A stretch of 64,000 nt of DNA, taken from assembly GCF_900637975.1 (NCBI RefSeq), contig NZ_LR134477.1, positions 1,054,001-1,118,000 on the forward strand. Reading direction: 5' to 3'. The DNA comes from Actinomyces viscosus (GTDB lineage: Bacteria; Actinomycetota; Actinomycetes; Actinomycetales; Actinomycetaceae). The first letter of the stretch is position 1; each line of letters begins with the position of its first letter. This document shows positions 18,401 through 28,120 of the stretch, in pieces. Both the position numbers and the translations under genes were made by a program. The notes under the pieces were generated by a model. That model had not been told where the DNA came from. It saw only the letters and a program-made list of their open reading frames with translations, and did no database searches.

Positions 18401-19789
18401 TCATGAGGCGATGGCGTCACCGAGACGGGCCAGGAGGAGGGCCTCAGCGACCACGATGCGCTCGAGCTCGCCCAGGTGCATGGACTCGTTCTCGCTGTGA
18501 GCTCGGGTGTCGGGGTCCTCGATCCCGGTGACGAGCACCTGGGCGTCGGGGAAGGTCTCCTTGAGGGTGGCGATGAAGGGGATGGAGCCGCCCTGGCCGA
18601 TGTTGACGGCCTCGGTGTCCCAGGCAGTGGACAGCGCCCAGTGGGCGGCCTCGGATGCGGGGGTGGTCTCGGACCCGTCGAAGGCGGGACCCGCCTCGCG
18701 ACCGGTGACTGTCAGACGGCCGCCGAAGGGCACGTGCTTCTCCAGGTGGGCGACCAGGGCCTCCTGGGCCTCGGCGGGGTCCTGGCCCGGAGCGATGCGC
18801 AGCGAGAGGCGGGCCGTGCACGAGGGGGTCAGGACGTTGCCGGCCAGGTCCAGGGGCGTGACATCCATGCCGATCAGGGTCAGGGAGGGCTTGGTCCATA
18901 GCCGGGCGGTGAGGTCACCGGTGCCAACGAGCTCGACGCCGTCGAGGACCCCGGCGTCGGCGCGGAAGTCGGCCTCCGGGTAGTCCGGGAAGTCGGCGTC
19001 GGCCTGAGGGTTGGAGACGAGTCCGGCGACGGCGACGTCACCGGCGTCGTCGTGGCAGGAGGCGATCAGGCGGCACATGGCGGTGGCGGCGTCCAGGACG
19101 GGGCCACCGTACTGGCCGGAGTGGAGCGCGTGGTCGAGCATGTCGAGGCGGACGTCGACCTGGACGACGCCGCGCAGCAGGGTGGTCAGGGAGGGGGTGC
19201 CGACCTTCCAGTTGGAGGAGTCGGCCACGACGATCACGTCGGATGCCAGCCGGTCGCGGTAGGTGGTCAGGAAGCTCTCGAAGGAGGGGCTGCCGACCTC
19301 CTCCTCCCCCTCGATGAACACCGTCACCGAGCAGGGCAGCTCGCCGTCGGCCAGGGACGCCAGGGCGCGCAGGGCATGGGTATGAGTGATGACGCCGGCC
19401 TTGTCGTCGGAGGTGCCGCGCCCGAAGAGCCGATCACCGCGGCGCTCGGCGGTGAAGGGGTCGGCCTGGTCCCAGCCGGCCGGGTCGCCGACGGGCTGGA
19501 CGTCGTGGTGGGAGTAGAGCAGGACGTGCGGGCTGCCCTGGGGCCCCTCCTTGTGGGCCAGGACGGCGGGCCTGCCGGGGGTGCCGTCGGGGGCCGGGAC
19601 GGAGAGGATCTCCGCGTCCAGGCCGCTGTCGCGCAGGAGCGCGGCCACGGCCTCGGCGGAGCGCTGGACCTGCGACTGGTCGTGGCTGGAGGCGGAGACG
19701 GACGGGATCGCCACCAGATCGGTCAGGTCGGAGATGATGGCGGGCATGGAGGTGTGCACAGCGGCGCGCACGGCATCGACAGTGATCAT
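18401..19789 (-). CDS. M20-family metallopeptidase (dipeptidase)
   Basis: A 462-residue zinc exopeptidase, probably a cytoplasmic dipeptidase. The metal site is visible: YSHHDVQP (His and the following Asp), GRGTSDDKAG (bridging Asp), EGEEEVGS (catalytic and ligand Glu) and the late HSENESMHLGEL histidine. The dimerisation domain lies about residues 200-330. It is divergent from the DUF3043 gene with only 41 bp between starts, so the promoters must overlap. Confidence 0.92.
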   Translation of the reverse strand: MITVDAVRAAVHTSMPAIISDLTDLVAIPSVSASSHDQSQVQRSAEAVAALLRDSGLDAEILSVPAPDGTPGRPAVLAHKEGPQGSPHVLLYSHHDVQPVGDPAGWDQADPFTAERRGDRLFGRGTSDDKAGVITHTHALRALASLADGELPCSVTVFIEGEEEVGSPSFESFLTTYRDRLASDVIVVADSSNWKVGTPSLTTLLRGVVQVDVRLDMLDHALHSGQYGGPVLDAATAMCRLIASCHDDAGDVAVAGLVSNPQADADFPDYPEADFRADAGVLDGVELVGTGDLTARLWTKPSLTLIGMDVTPLDLAGNVLTPSCTARLSLRIAPGQDPAEAQEALVAHLEKHVPFGGRLTVTGREAGPAFDGSETTPASEAAHWALSTAWDTEAVNIGQGGSIPFIATLKETFPDAQVLVTGIEDPDTRAHSENESMHLGELERIVVAEALLLARLGDAIAS

Positions 19790-19830
19790 GGTTTTCAGGG
19801 TATCGCGTCGCTGCCGCTAGTCTGTGCACC

Positions 19831-20439
19831 GTGAGCCTGTTCAAGAAGCGCAGCCAGACCCCTGACCCGGAGCCTGCGGCCGAGCCCGCCCCCAAGCCCG
19901 GCGGCAAGGGGCGCCCCACTCCCCGGCGCAAGGACCAGCAGGCCAAGAACCTGCACCCCGTGGTTCCCAAGGACCGTCAGGCCGCCAAGCGCGAGGCGCG
20001 AGCGGCTCGTGACGAGGCCTGGAGGCGGCAGAGCGAGGCCATGGTCACCGGTGATGAGAAGTATCTTCCCTCCCGGGAGAAGGGCCCGGTCAAGCGCTAC
20101 ATCCGCGACTACGTCGACGCGCGCTTCAGCCTGGGCGAGTTCTTCATGCCCCTCATCTTCGTCCTGCTCATCCTCTCCTTCGGCCTCAGCCGCCTCCTGC
20201 CCCAGTACCCGCTGGTCAGCTTCTACACCGTGCTGGCGATGAACGGCTACCTGCTGCTGGCGATCGCCGACTCCGTGTGGGCCTGGAGCCGGTTGCGACG
20301 CCGTCTGTACAAGAAGTTCGGCGAGGAGCGGGTCAAGGACGAGGGAACGATCTTCTTCTACATCATGTCGCGCTGCTTCATGCTGCGGCGCTTCCGCCGT
20401 CCCGCCGCCCTCGCGAGCCGGGGGCAGTACCCCTCCTGA
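19831..20439 (+). CDS. DUF3043 membrane protein
   Basis: A 202-residue protein of an actinobacterial family of unknown function. The N-terminal 95 residues are soluble and very basic (RRKDQQAKNLHPVVPKDRQA, then AAKREARAARDE). Two membrane segments follow (FFMPLIFVLLILSFGLS and FYTVLAMNGYLLLAIADSV), then a basic tail containing FYIMSRCFMLRRFRRP. GTG start at 19831. The fold suggests a membrane-anchored protein with a cytoplasmic, possibly nucleic-acid- or phospholipid-contacting region. Confidence 0.85.
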   Translation: MSLFKKRSQTPDPEPAAEPAPKPGGKGRPTPRRKDQQAKNLHPVVPKDRQAAKREARAARDEAWRRQSEAMVTGDEKYLPSREKGPVKRYIRDYVDARFSLGEFFMPLIFVLLILSFGLSRLLPQYPLVSFYTVLAMNGYLLLAIADSVWAWSRLRRRLYKKFGEERVKDEGTIFFYIMSRCFMLRRFRRPAALASRGQYPS

Positions 20440-20539
20440 GCCCAACCCGGTCCCGGCCGCTTCCGGATGATGGCCCTATGACACCCGCATGACACCCGCA
20501 ACGGTTCCGCGTCATGGGACCGTGCCGTAGGGTGGTGTT

Positions 20540-21556
20540 ATGGAACACACTGTTGGATACAGGCATCTGGGCGCATCCGGGCTGAAGGTCACCGAGATCA
20601 CCTACGGCAACTGGCTCACGCACGGCTCGCAGGTGGAGGCCGACACCGCCATCGAGTGCGTTCACACGGCCCTGGACCTGGGAATCACGAGCTTCGACAC
20701 CGCCGACGTCTACGCCAACACCGCCGCCGAGGAGGTTCTGGGGCGGGCGCTGTCCGGCAGGCGCCGCGAGTCCCTGGAGATCTTCACCAAGGTCTACTGG
20801 CCGATCGGCCCCAAGGGCCCCAACGACGTGGGCCTGTCCCGCAAGCACATCATGGAGGGCATCAACGGCTCCCTGGCGCGACTGGGCATGGACTACGTGG
20901 ACCTCTACCAGGCTCACCGCTACGACCACGAGACCCCGCTGGAGGAGACCATGCAGGCCTTCGCCGACGTCGTGAGGGCCGGCAAGGCCCTCTACATCGG
21001 GGTCTCGGAGTGGACTGCCGAGCAGATCCGTGCCGGCCAGGAGCTGGCCACGCAGATGGGTTTCCGCCTGATCTCCAACCAGCCCCAGTACTCGGCCCTG
21101 TGGCGGGTCATCGAGGACAGGGTGGTTCCCACCAGCCAGGAGCTGGGCCTGGGGCAGATCGTGTGGTCGCCCATGGCGCAGGGGGTGCTGTCCGGCAAGT
21201 ACCTGCCCGGCCAGGAGCCGCCCGCAGGCTCACGCGCCACCGATGACAAGGGCGGCCGCCAGATGATCTCGCGGTGGATGCGCGACGACGTGCTCACGGC
21301 GGTCCAGGCCCTGCGGCCCATCGCCCAGGACCTCGGGCTGACGATGCCTCAGCTGGCGATCGCCTGGGTGCTGCGCAACCAGGCAGTCTCCTCGGCGATC
21401 GTGGGGGCCTCGCGCCCCGAGCAGCTGGCGGACACGGTCAAGGCCTCGGGAGTCCATCTGGACGACGACGTCATGGCCGCGGTCGACATCGCCCTGGGCG
21501 ACGTCGTCGAGCGCGACCCGTCGCTGACCACGTCCCCGGACAGGCGCCCCGCCTGA
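20540..21556 (+). CDS. Aldo/keto reductase
   Basis: A 338-residue NADPH-dependent oxidoreductase of the Kv-beta/YghZ-like branch. The TIM-barrel tetrad is visible: Asp and Tyr in SFDTADVYANTAAEEVLG, Lys in EIFTKVYWP, and His in DLYQAHRYD. The C-terminal cofactor site contains SSAIVGASRPEQL. The substrate is unknown; such enzymes often detoxify aldehydes such as methylglyoxal. It stands alone, with a short tandem repeat (ATGACACCCGC twice, 20477-20498) in its leader. Confidence 0.9.
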   Translation: MEHTVGYRHLGASGLKVTEITYGNWLTHGSQVEADTAIECVHTALDLGITSFDTADVYANTAAEEVLGRALSGRRRESLEIFTKVYWPIGPKGPNDVGLSRKHIMEGINGSLARLGMDYVDLYQAHRYDHETPLEETMQAFADVVRAGKALYIGVSEWTAEQIRAGQELATQMGFRLISNQPQYSALWRVIEDRVVPTSQELGLGQIVWSPMAQGVLSGKYLPGQEPPAGSRATDDKGGRQMISRWMRDDVLTAVQALRPIAQDLGLTMPQLAIAWVLRNQAVSSAIVGASRPEQLADTVKASGVHLDDDVMAAVDIALGDVVERDPSLTTSPDRRPA

Positions 21557-21604
21557 GTCGCCGCCGGTACCTTCACTGCGCTAGACACTGGTCTCAGAGC
21601 CGCG

Positions 21605-22909
21605 TCATACAGTCTGCAGGGATGCGGCCTGGTAGGTGGTGAGCTCGTCGTCGAGGTAGCCGGGCTTACAGATGCGCCACCCGAACCAGGCCATCGGGAT
21701 GACCGAGGCGAGCAGAACGATCAGCGGTAGCCTCCAGCCACCGGCGACGCCGTAGAGCCAGCCGATAAGGAAGGGACCGGCGCTGGCCATCGCGTAGCCG
21801 AGGCTCTGGGTGAAGCCGGACAGCGCCGCAGTGACCCGGTAGTCGCGGGTACGGGCGGTGACCAGGACGAGAACGACCTGAAAGGTGCAACCGGCCAGGC
21901 CCAGCAGAACCACCCAGAGCCAGGCGAGCGCCGTCGGAGCCAGCAGCAGCCCCAGGTAGCCCGGGACGAGCAAGGCGATGAGCCCCAGCATCCATGGCCC
22001 CACGTCCCGGGCTCTGGCGACGATCGTCGGGACCATCAGGCCGGCCAGAGTGCCGCACAGCGAGAAACCTGCCAGCAGGAGAGCGGCGGAGGCCAGAGAC
22101 AGTCCGGCGTCACGGAAGATCTGGGGCAGGTAGGCGAAGGTGACGTAGGCGTGCATGGACTGGATACCGAAGAACAGTCCCATCGACCGGGCTCGGGGAT
22201 TGCGCGCCATATCCGCCAGCCCCGGTCCGGGCGCTGATCTCGCGGGTGACTCCGCCTCGCCCCGATCCTCTCCTCTGGCTAAGACGGCCACTGAAGCCAC
22301 ACTGCCGTGCTCCGGGCCTTTGCCGGGCCGCCACCGTGCGTTAACGACGACAGCGATCCACGGCACCGCCGAGACCATCGCGCCCCATCCCCACAGGGCC
22401 AGGCTCTGCCTCCAGCTGCCGCCGGCCGTGATGATCCCTGGGGCGAGGACCTGAGGCAGCAGGGCCCCGATCGGCAGAAGGATGACGTAGATGCCGGTCC
22501 ACCTGTGGGCGTGCAGCCCGAAGCGCTGCTTGATGGCCATCGGCACCAGGACGTTGCCCAGCCCCGCACCGCAGAGCCCCACCACGCTCAGCGCAAGGAA
22601 GGGAGCTGCCGAGGTGCTGATGGACCGTCCGAGCAGCCCTACCGCCCCGATGACGGCGGCCAGGGCGAGCCCGCAGGCCGGCCCGATACGGTGGCCCAGA
22701 CGAGCGGCGACAGATCCCGCCAGGGCGAAGGAGAGCCCCGGCAGGGCGGCGAGCAGCGCGGCCCCGGTGGCGCCCATTCCCACACCGCCACGGATCTCGG
22801 CCAGGACCGGCCCGACGGAGGTTGCTGCGGGCCGCAGCATGAGAGCGGCGAGGATGATTCCGATTCCTATGACCGGCAGGCCAGGAGGCGGCGTTCGGCG
22901 TTGGCGCAT
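21605..22909 (-). CDS. MFS transporter, CynX/NimT-like
   Basis: A 434-residue membrane protein with twelve predicted helices and a central charged loop (about residues 200-240). The N terminus, IILAALMLRPAATSVGPVL, and the motif RLGHRIGPACG after helix 2 fit the cyanate/nitroimidazole-type MFS group. The substrate cannot be inferred. It ends opposite the reductase gene (49-bp convergent gap) and starts 25 bp after pyrD on the same strand, so it may be cotranscribed with pyrD. Confidence 0.85.
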   Translation of the reverse strand: MRQRRTPPPGLPVIGIGIILAALMLRPAATSVGPVLAEIRGGVGMGATGAALLAALPGLSFALAGSVAARLGHRIGPACGLALAAVIGAVGLLGRSISTSAAPFLALSVVGLCGAGLGNVLVPMAIKQRFGLHAHRWTGIYVILLPIGALLPQVLAPGIITAGGSWRQSLALWGWGAMVSAVPWIAVVVNARWRPGKGPEHGSVASVAVLARGEDRGEAESPARSAPGPGLADMARNPRARSMGLFFGIQSMHAYVTFAYLPQIFRDAGLSLASAALLLAGFSLCGTLAGLMVPTIVARARDVGPWMLGLIALLVPGYLGLLLAPTALAWLWVVLLGLAGCTFQVVLVLVTARTRDYRVTAALSGFTQSLGYAMASAGPFLIGWLYGVAGGWRLPLIVLLASVIPMAWFGWRICKPGYLDDELTTYQAASLQTV

Positions 22910-22933
22910 AGGTGGGGACGCGTTGATGGGGAC

Positions 22934-23998
22934 CTATCGTGGCCTGCGGGCGGTCGCGCCGGCCGTGGCGGTGGCCAGGGCCCGGTTGATGCGCCCCGGC
23001 CAGGCCGGCCCGTTGTAGATGAAGGCCGAGTAGGCCTGGAGCAGGTCCGCTCCTGCATCGAGCATGAGCTCGGCGTCCATGATGGAGGAGATGCCGCCGA
23101 CGCCGATGATGGTGGGCTCCTCCCCCAGCCTGCTGCGCAGGCGGCGCACGACCTCCAGGGCGCGGGGCAGGAGCGGGGCCCCGGACAGGCCGCCCTCCCC
23201 CAGGTCATGGTCGATGGTGGTGTTGGTGGCCACCACCCCGTCCAGGCCCATGTCCAGGACCAGGTCGGCGACGGCGTCGAGGTCCTCGTCCGCCAGGTCC
23301 GGGGCGATCTTGACCAGGAGCGGGACGTGGCGCCTTGCGGCGTGGTCCGCGGCCTCGCGCACTGTCTCAAGGATCGGGCGCAGGGCCTCGACGCTCTGCA
23401 GGCTGCGCAGCCCGGGCGTGTTGGGGCTGGAGACGTTGACGACGAGGTAGTCGACCCAGCGGGCCACCGCCGCGGCCGAGTAGCGGTAGTCGTCAACCGC
23501 GTCCTCCAGGGGTGTCACCTTGGTCTTGCCGATGTTCGCGCCGACGACGATGGAGCGCCCCCGCGGTGTACGGCGCAGGGCGCGCAGCCGCGTGGCGGCC
23601 TCGTCGGCACCGGAGTTGTTGAAGCCCATGCGGTTGCGGATGGCCCGCATCTGCGGGTAGCGCCACATGCGGGGCTTGTCGTTGCCGTCCTGGGCGTGGG
23701 CGGTGAAGGTGCCGACCTCGATGAAGCCGAAGCCGAGCATGTCCAGCCCCTCAACGGCCTGCCCCTCCTTGTCCATCCCGGCGGCGAGCCCCATCACGCC
23801 GGGGACCGGCCGGGCGAAGGGACCACCCTGGTTGGCCGAGGGGACGGGGAAGGCCGGGCGGCGTCCCCACATCTGACGCACCACGTCCCTGACGAAGGGG
23901 ACCTTGCCGGTGACCTCGATCGCGTCCAGGCACACGTCGTGGATCAGCTCGGGGTCAATGCGGGTCAGGACGGTCTTGTACAGCAGGTCGTAGAGCAC
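22934..23998 (-). CDS. pyrD: Dihydroorotate dehydrogenase (quinone), class 2
   Basis: Oxidises dihydroorotate to orotate with quinone as acceptor, at the membrane. The 354-residue TIM barrel has the class 2 N-terminal amphipathic helix region ([19 protein letters not shown]), the catalytic-serine motif [14 protein letters not shown], and FMN contacts NTTIDHD and [11 protein letters not shown] start at 23998. It is divergent from the metallopeptidase gene and apparently away from the other pyr genes except pyrG at 52 kb. Confidence 0.94.
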   Translation of the reverse strand: MLYDLLYKTVLTRIDPELIHDVCLDAIEVTGKVPFVRDVVRQMWGRRPAFPVPSANQGGPFARPVPGVMGLAAGMDKEGQAVEGLDMLGFGFIEVGTFTAHAQDGNDKPRMWRYPQMRAIRNRMGFNNSGADEAATRLRALRRTPRGRSIVVGANIGKTKVTPLEDAVDDYRYSAAAVARWVDYLVVNVSSPNTPGLRSLQSVEALRPILETVREAADHAARRHVPLLVKIAPDLADEDLDAVADLVLDMGLDGVVATNTTIDHDLGEGGLSGAPLLPRALEVVRRLRSRLGEEPTIIGVGGISSIMDAELMLDAGADLLQAYSAFIYNGPAWPGRINRALATATAGATARRPR

Positions 23999-24168
23999 GG
24001 TCTCAGGCTACCCCGGTGGGGTTCATCGCGGTTGATACGGTCGTCGCCGCCGGCGCGTGCAGATCCGGACTCGGCGCTCCGGGCGTTCCTGCTTCGCGCG
24101 GTAGGCGGTCTCACGGTAGCGTGGTGGCAGTCCCAGCCTGGTCGCAGGCGTGTTCTCAGAGGTGGTCC

Positions 24169-25077
24169 GTGTCCTTCAACCGCGATATCCAGATCGATCC
24201 CAACCGGGTCCAGACCCGTTCCGGCGGCGGCCGGGGCGCGATGATCGGCGGAGGCTCGATCCTCACCGTCATCGCCGTGGTCCTCATCTCCCAGCTGACC
24301 GGTGTGGACCTGTCCTCCATGCTGGGGTCGCAGCAGCAGGCCGGCACGACGACGTCGACGGCCTCGTCCATCGACACCTCCGTGTGCACCAGTGGGGACA
24401 GCGCCAACAAGTACACCCAGTGCCGCATGGTGGCCACCGCCGAGTCCCTCGACGCGGTGTGGACGGACCAGCTGCCCGCCCAGGCCGGGATCACCTACGC
24501 CAAGCCCGAGTTCGTCCTGTGGGACGGCACCCAGATCTCCTCGGCCTGCGGGAACGCCTCCTCGGCCGTGGGCCCCTTCTACTGCTCAGGAGACCAGACG
24601 GTCTACCTGGACATGAGCTTCTTCTCCGAGATGGAGAGGTCCCTGGGCGCCACCGACACCCCTCTGGCCGAGGAGTACATCGTGGCCCACGAGTTCGGGC
24701 ACCACATTCAGCACCTGACCGGGCAGATGGCTGCGGCTGACCGCTCGGGCAGCGGTGCGACGTCGGACTCGGTGCGACTGGAGCTTCAGGCGGACTGCTA
24801 CGCGGGGATCTGGGTGAACCACGCATCCTCGACCGCCGACCCGGAGACCGGTCAGCCCTTCCTCAACCGCCCCACCAGTGAGGAGATCAGTGGTGCGCTG
24901 GGAGCGGCCGAGGCCGTGGGCGACGACCACATCCAGGAACGGGCCAAGGGCCACGTCGACTCCGACACCTGGACCCACGGCTCCTCCGAGCAACGCGTGC
25001 GCTGGTTCACCACCGGGATGAACACCGGCTCGGTTCAGGCCTGCAACACCTTCGGCGTCGACGCCTCCCAGCTCTGA
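24169..25077 (+). CDS. Neutral zinc metallopeptidase, YpfJ family
   Basis: A 302-residue membrane-anchored putative protease. One N-terminal membrane segment (GGSILTVIAVVLISQLTGV) follows a short basic cytoplasmic start (RVQTRSGGGRGA), and the rest is outside. The zinc motif is HEFGHH, with a downstream LELQADCYAGIW supplying the third ligand region. GTG 24169 is chosen since it gives the family's N terminus SFNRDIQ; the frame extends 51 codons upstream. Substrate unknown. A strong terminator follows. Confidence 0.88.
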   Translation: MSFNRDIQIDPNRVQTRSGGGRGAMIGGGSILTVIAVVLISQLTGVDLSSMLGSQQQAGTTTSTASSIDTSVCTSGDSANKYTQCRMVATAESLDAVWTDQLPAQAGITYAKPEFVLWDGTQISSACGNASSAVGPFYCSGDQTVYLDMSFFSEMERSLGATDTPLAEEYIVAHEFGHHIQHLTGQMAAADRSGSGATSDSVRLELQADCYAGIWVNHASSTADPETGQPFLNRPTSEEISGALGAAEAVGDDHIQERAKGHVDSDTWTHGSSEQRVRWFTTGMNTGSVQACNTFGVDASQL

Positions 25078-25144
25078 GACGGCTGCGGCGACGTCGCCGT
25101 CACTCTCACACCTCTCCCTTCCCCACCGGTCTCTGCGGTTCTAA

Positions 25145-25175
25145 GGGGCCCGTCGCCTTCCGGGCGGCGGGCCCC
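25145..25175 (+). terminator. Terminator after the YpfJ-family metallopeptidase gene
   Basis: 13-bp stem GGGGCCCGTCGCC (25145-25157) with GGCGGCGGGCCCC (25163-25175), one G-T pair, five-base loop, followed by GTTTGCG. Confidence 0.75.
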
Positions 25176-25267
25176 GTTTGCGTGCGACGTGGCGTCACAC
25201 CTGACGCTGTGATCATGACGCGTACTGCACCGGCGTCATCACCGGAACCGGACTTTAGGAGGAGACC

Positions 25268-25774
25268 ATGGCCACGGCACTCATCATCGTTGAGTCTTAT
25301 TACGGCAACACCCGAGCCATCGCCGAGGCCGTCGCCGCCGGGTTAATCGAGGGCGGCGTCGACGCCCAGGTCATCGGCGTTGACCAGGCTCCGAGCGCTC
25401 TGCCCGCGGACCTGGATCTGCTCGTGCTGGGAGCCCCTACCCACAACCGGGGCCTGCCGACTGCGGCCACACGGGCCAAGGCGCGCGAGCAGGCGGGGAC
25501 GAGCGAGTCTTCCCGTGGGATCGGCGAGTGGCTGGAGACCACGGCGATTCCGGCCTCCACGGCCGTCGCCGCTTTCGACACGGTCGTCTCCAGGGGCTGG
25601 CTCAGCGGGTCGGCGGCCAAGGCGATCGCCAAGGCGCTGCGGCGACAGGGGCGGGAGACGTCGTCGGTCAGGAGCTTTGTCGTCAAGGCGAGCCGGGGAC
25701 CGCTGGCAGGTGGCGAGGAGACCGGTGCCCGCACCTGGGGACGCGAGCTCGCGGTTTCGGCAAGCGACGGATAG
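25268..25774 (+). CDS. Flavodoxin-like protein
   Basis: A 168-residue protein. The N-terminal FMN phosphate loop is recognisable in VESYYGNTRAIAEAV (residues 8-22), and GAPTHNRGLP matches the second FMN-contacting loop. It may carry electrons or act as a small quinone/FMN reductase. GGAGGAGACC precedes ATG 25268. The next gene starts 56 bp later on the same strand and may be cotranscribed. Confidence 0.85.
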   Translation: MATALIIVESYYGNTRAIAEAVAAGLIEGGVDAQVIGVDQAPSALPADLDLLVLGAPTHNRGLPTAATRAKAREQAGTSESSRGIGEWLETTAIPASTAVAAFDTVVSRGWLSGSAAKAIAKALRRQGRETSSVRSFVVKASRGPLAGGEETGARTWGRELAVSASDG

Positions 25775-25829
25775 CTGCGTACCTCTTCGCAACAACTGTG
25801 CATCGCATCATCGAAAGGAAAACAACAAC

Positions 25830-26189
25830 ATGACAACAACGAACCACGACAAGTCGACCCGGCTACAGCTGAGCGGACGAAACATCGCCGGAGCCTGCCT
25901 GGCCGTCTGCGGCCTCCTCCTCATCATCTGGGGAGGGACTCTCCAGTCCGTGAACGTCACTGACCCCGACTTCATGAGCTTCGCCGTCAGCGGGCTGGTG
26001 ACCGTCGCCACCGGGGTATGCCTGGCGACGGCGCCTCCTCCTGCTGCTCGTGTCGCACTCATCTGGCTGGCAACGCTGACGTCGATGCTCTTTCTTTTCA
26101 TCATCGGCATGGAGGTCATCGTGTCCCTGATGAGCTGTGTGATGATCGCCGGGATCGCCACCTGGCTGACCATCAAAATCCTGAGATGA
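25830..26189 (+). CDS. Small four-helix membrane protein of unknown function
   Basis: A 119-residue protein with four hydrophobic segments: AGACLAVCGLLLIIWGG, FAVSGLVTVATGVCLAT, VALIWLATLTSMLFLFIIG, and VIVSLMSCVMIAGIATWL. The N terminus is charged and soluble. ATG 25830 has GAAAGGA 11 bases upstream; the open frame above it runs antiparallel with the flavodoxin gene and is not used. I do not recognise a family. It may share a transcript with the flavodoxin. Confidence 0.75.
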   Translation: MTTTNHDKSTRLQLSGRNIAGACLAVCGLLLIIWGGTLQSVNVTDPDFMSFAVSGLVTVATGVCLATAPPPAARVALIWLATLTSMLFLFIIGMEVIVSLMSCVMIAGIATWLTIKILR

Positions 26190-26224
26190 GAAGGGCGGCC
26201 GACTCGGTGCGGTAACCAGGGTAA

Positions 26225-26268
26225 CGGCGAAGTCGCTTCCGGAAAGGTTCAGGGAAGCGACTTCGCCG
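26225..26268. terminator. Bidirectional terminator between the membrane protein gene and speE
   Basis: Perfect 16-bp inverted repeat, CGGCGAAGTCGCTTCC (26225-26240) and its complement (26253-26268), with a 12-base loop between convergent genes. A short T-rich stretch (CTTGTTCC) follows on the plus strand. Confidence 0.8.
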
Positions 26269-26286
26269 AGCTTGTTCCTGGGTGGT

Positions 26287-27813
26287 TCAGTAGTAGCGCC
26301 ACTGCCTCATGTCGCGGTTGTAGACCTCGACGATCCGCGGATGCAGGAGAGTGGAGGGCTCCATGGTCTCGGTGCGGGCCGGCTTGGTGCGCATGATGAA
26401 CTCCAGGGTCGCGCGGTCCTGGTAGGTGAGCCCCTCGGGCAGTGGCTGACTGATGAGGTTGTGCGGCGTCCTAGTGGATAGGACGAAGCCCCATTCTCCG
26501 AAGGAGGGGACGTTAGTCGAGAAGGGCAGGATCTGCCGGTCCGGCTGAGCGGCGGCGACGGTGCTGGCCACCGTGGAGAAGGCGTGGGGTGAGAAGAAGG
26601 TGGAGGTGGCCTGGGTGACCATGACGCCTTCGGGTGCCAGCCGCGTCTCGATGTGCCGGTAGAACTCGGTGGAGTAGAGCTTGGCGAGCTTCTCGTTGGA
26701 GGGGTCGACCAGGTCGATGAGGACGACGTCGTAGGTGGTGCTGGAGTCCCGGACGTAGGTGAAGGCGTCGTCGTTGACGACGTTCACCCTGGGGTCGGAC
26801 AGGGAGGCGTGGTTGAGGTCCTTGAGCAGGCGGTTTTCTCGTGCCAGCTCGGTGACGCCGGGATCGATGTCCACGATGGTGACGTCCTTGACGCTGGGGT
26901 AGCGCAGGATCTCTCGCGCCAGCAGACCGTCCCCGCCTCCGAGAACGAGGACGTGGGCGGGGTCCTTCACCGAGGTCATGGCACTGGCCGACAGGGTCTC
27001 GTGGTACCGGGCCTCGTCCAGGCTGGAGAACTGGAGCTGGCCGTTGAGGTACATGCGCAGGTCGTTCTGGTAGTCGGTGAGAACCACCTTCTGGTACGCG
27101 GTCTGCTGGTAGTAGACGACCGGGTCGTTGTAGGCCAGTGCCTCCACGCTGCGCTCGATGCGGTTGGCGGCAACGAACATGCCGACCAGTGCCACGACGG
27201 CGGCGGTCGCCGCCCACAGAATCTTGCGCGGGGTGCGCACCTGGAGCAGGACGAGGACCGCGACCAGGACGTTGAGCGCCCCCACCAGGTAGGCGCCGCG
27301 CATGAGGCCGAGCTGCGGGAGGAGGACCAGGGGGAAGACCAGTGAGGCCACCAGAGAGCCGAAGTAGTCGATGGCCATGACCTTGCCGAGCAGCTCGCTG
27401 GTCGAGCGGCGCCCGAAGGCGGCGAAGGTCCGCACCAGCAGTGGGATCTCCAGACCGATGAGGATGCCGATGGTCAGGCTGATGCTGCCGAAGACCACCC
27501 AGTGCAGGCGGGTGCGCCCGAAGGCCAGGTACAGCAGGAGGACGGAGTTGCCTCCGATGAGGCCGAGGAGGACCTCGCTGACGCCGAAGACGACCGCCGG
27601 AGCGGCACGGAAGCGATTGACCAGCAGCGAGCCGATGCCCATGCCGAACAGGGTGATGCCGGTGGCGAGGCTGAAGCTGAGGACGGAGTCTCCCAGGAGG
27701 TAGGAGGCCGCCGTGCCCAGGATGAGCTCGTAGATGAGCCCGCCGATCGCGGCCAGCAGTGCCGCGGTGAACAGGGCGACGTTCTCCCGTCGTCCGATTC
27801 GGCCGTGGGTCAT
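26287..27813 (-). CDS. speE: Membrane-anchored polyamine aminopropyltransferase (spermidine synthase)
   Basis: A 508-residue two-part protein. The first 215 residues form about seven membrane helices (ALFTAALLAAIGGLIYELIL onward). The C-terminal half is a spermidine-synthase-type Rossmann domain: VLVLGGGDGLLAREILRYPS binds decarboxylated AdoMet, IVDIDPGVTELARE gives the acidic ribose contact, and VVLIDLVDPSNEKLAKLYS holds the catalytic-loop Asp. It transfers an aminopropyl group to a diamine acceptor, at the membrane. It is last in speD-DUF4178-DUF350-speE, starting 10 bp after the DUF350 stop. Confidence 0.9.
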   Translation of the reverse strand: MTHGRIGRRENVALFTAALLAAIGGLIYELILGTAASYLLGDSVLSFSLATGITLFGMGIGSLLVNRFRAAPAVVFGVSEVLLGLIGGNSVLLLYLAFGRTRLHWVVFGSISLTIGILIGLEIPLLVRTFAAFGRRSTSELLGKVMAIDYFGSLVASLVFPLVLLPQLGLMRGAYLVGALNVLVAVLVLLQVRTPRKILWAATAAVVALVGMFVAANRIERSVEALAYNDPVVYYQQTAYQKVVLTDYQNDLRMYLNGQLQFSSLDEARYHETLSASAMTSVKDPAHVLVLGGGDGLLAREILRYPSVKDVTIVDIDPGVTELARENRLLKDLNHASLSDPRVNVVNDDAFTYVRDSSTTYDVVLIDLVDPSNEKLAKLYSTEFYRHIETRLAPEGVMVTQATSTFFSPHAFSTVASTVAAAQPDRQILPFSTNVPSFGEWGFVLSTRTPHNLISQPLPEGLTYQDRATLEFIMRTKPARTETMEPSTLLHPRIVEVYNRDMRQWRYY

Positions 27814-27823
27814 GATGGGGCGC

Positions 27824-28069
27824 TCAGCTCAGGATGGTCGCTGCGATGATGATGGCGATGGCGAGCGCCGTGCCGGCGAAGGCGACTCCCAGGCCGATGT
27901 TCTGGTCCTCGATGAGCTCGCGCCTGAGATCAAGACGGAAGATGCGGTTGACGAGCAGTGCGAACACCATGAGCAGGACGACTCCGAGCACCGCGTAGAC
28001 GATGGTGCTGAGCAGGGACTGCCAGTTGAGGTCAACCGACGACTGGTGGGTGATGGCCATGAGTGACAT
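27824..28069 (-). CDS. DUF350 membrane protein
   Basis: An 81-residue protein with two membrane helices (TIVYAVLGVVLLMVFALLV and IGLGVAFAGTALAIAIIIA) linked by a charged loop, IFRLDLRRELIEDQN, typical of DUF350 (YjfL-like). ATG 28069 (MSLMAITHQSS) has GAAGGAG upstream. It sits between DUF4178 and speE, an arrangement seen in a family of bacterial polyamine/membrane-stress loci; its biochemical role is unknown. Confidence 0.85.
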   Translation of the reverse strand: MSLMAITHQSSVDLNWQSLLSTIVYAVLGVVLLMVFALLVNRIFRLDLRRELIEDQNIGLGVAFAGTALAIAIIIAATILS

Positions 28070-28120
28070 GTCTTCTCCTTCGTGTATGCATGGCAAGAGG
28101 ATGAGGTTCCGAGTTCTTCA

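Noticed and set aside
20477..20498. Tandem ATGACACCCGC repeat before the aldo/keto reductase gene
   Set aside because: Only two 11-bp copies; no sign of function beyond chance duplication.
22307..24244. A 645-codon open frame on the plus strand across the MFS and pyrD genes
   Set aside because: It is antisense to two well-recognised proteins, has a biased low-complexity composition, and is a by-product of high-GC codon use.
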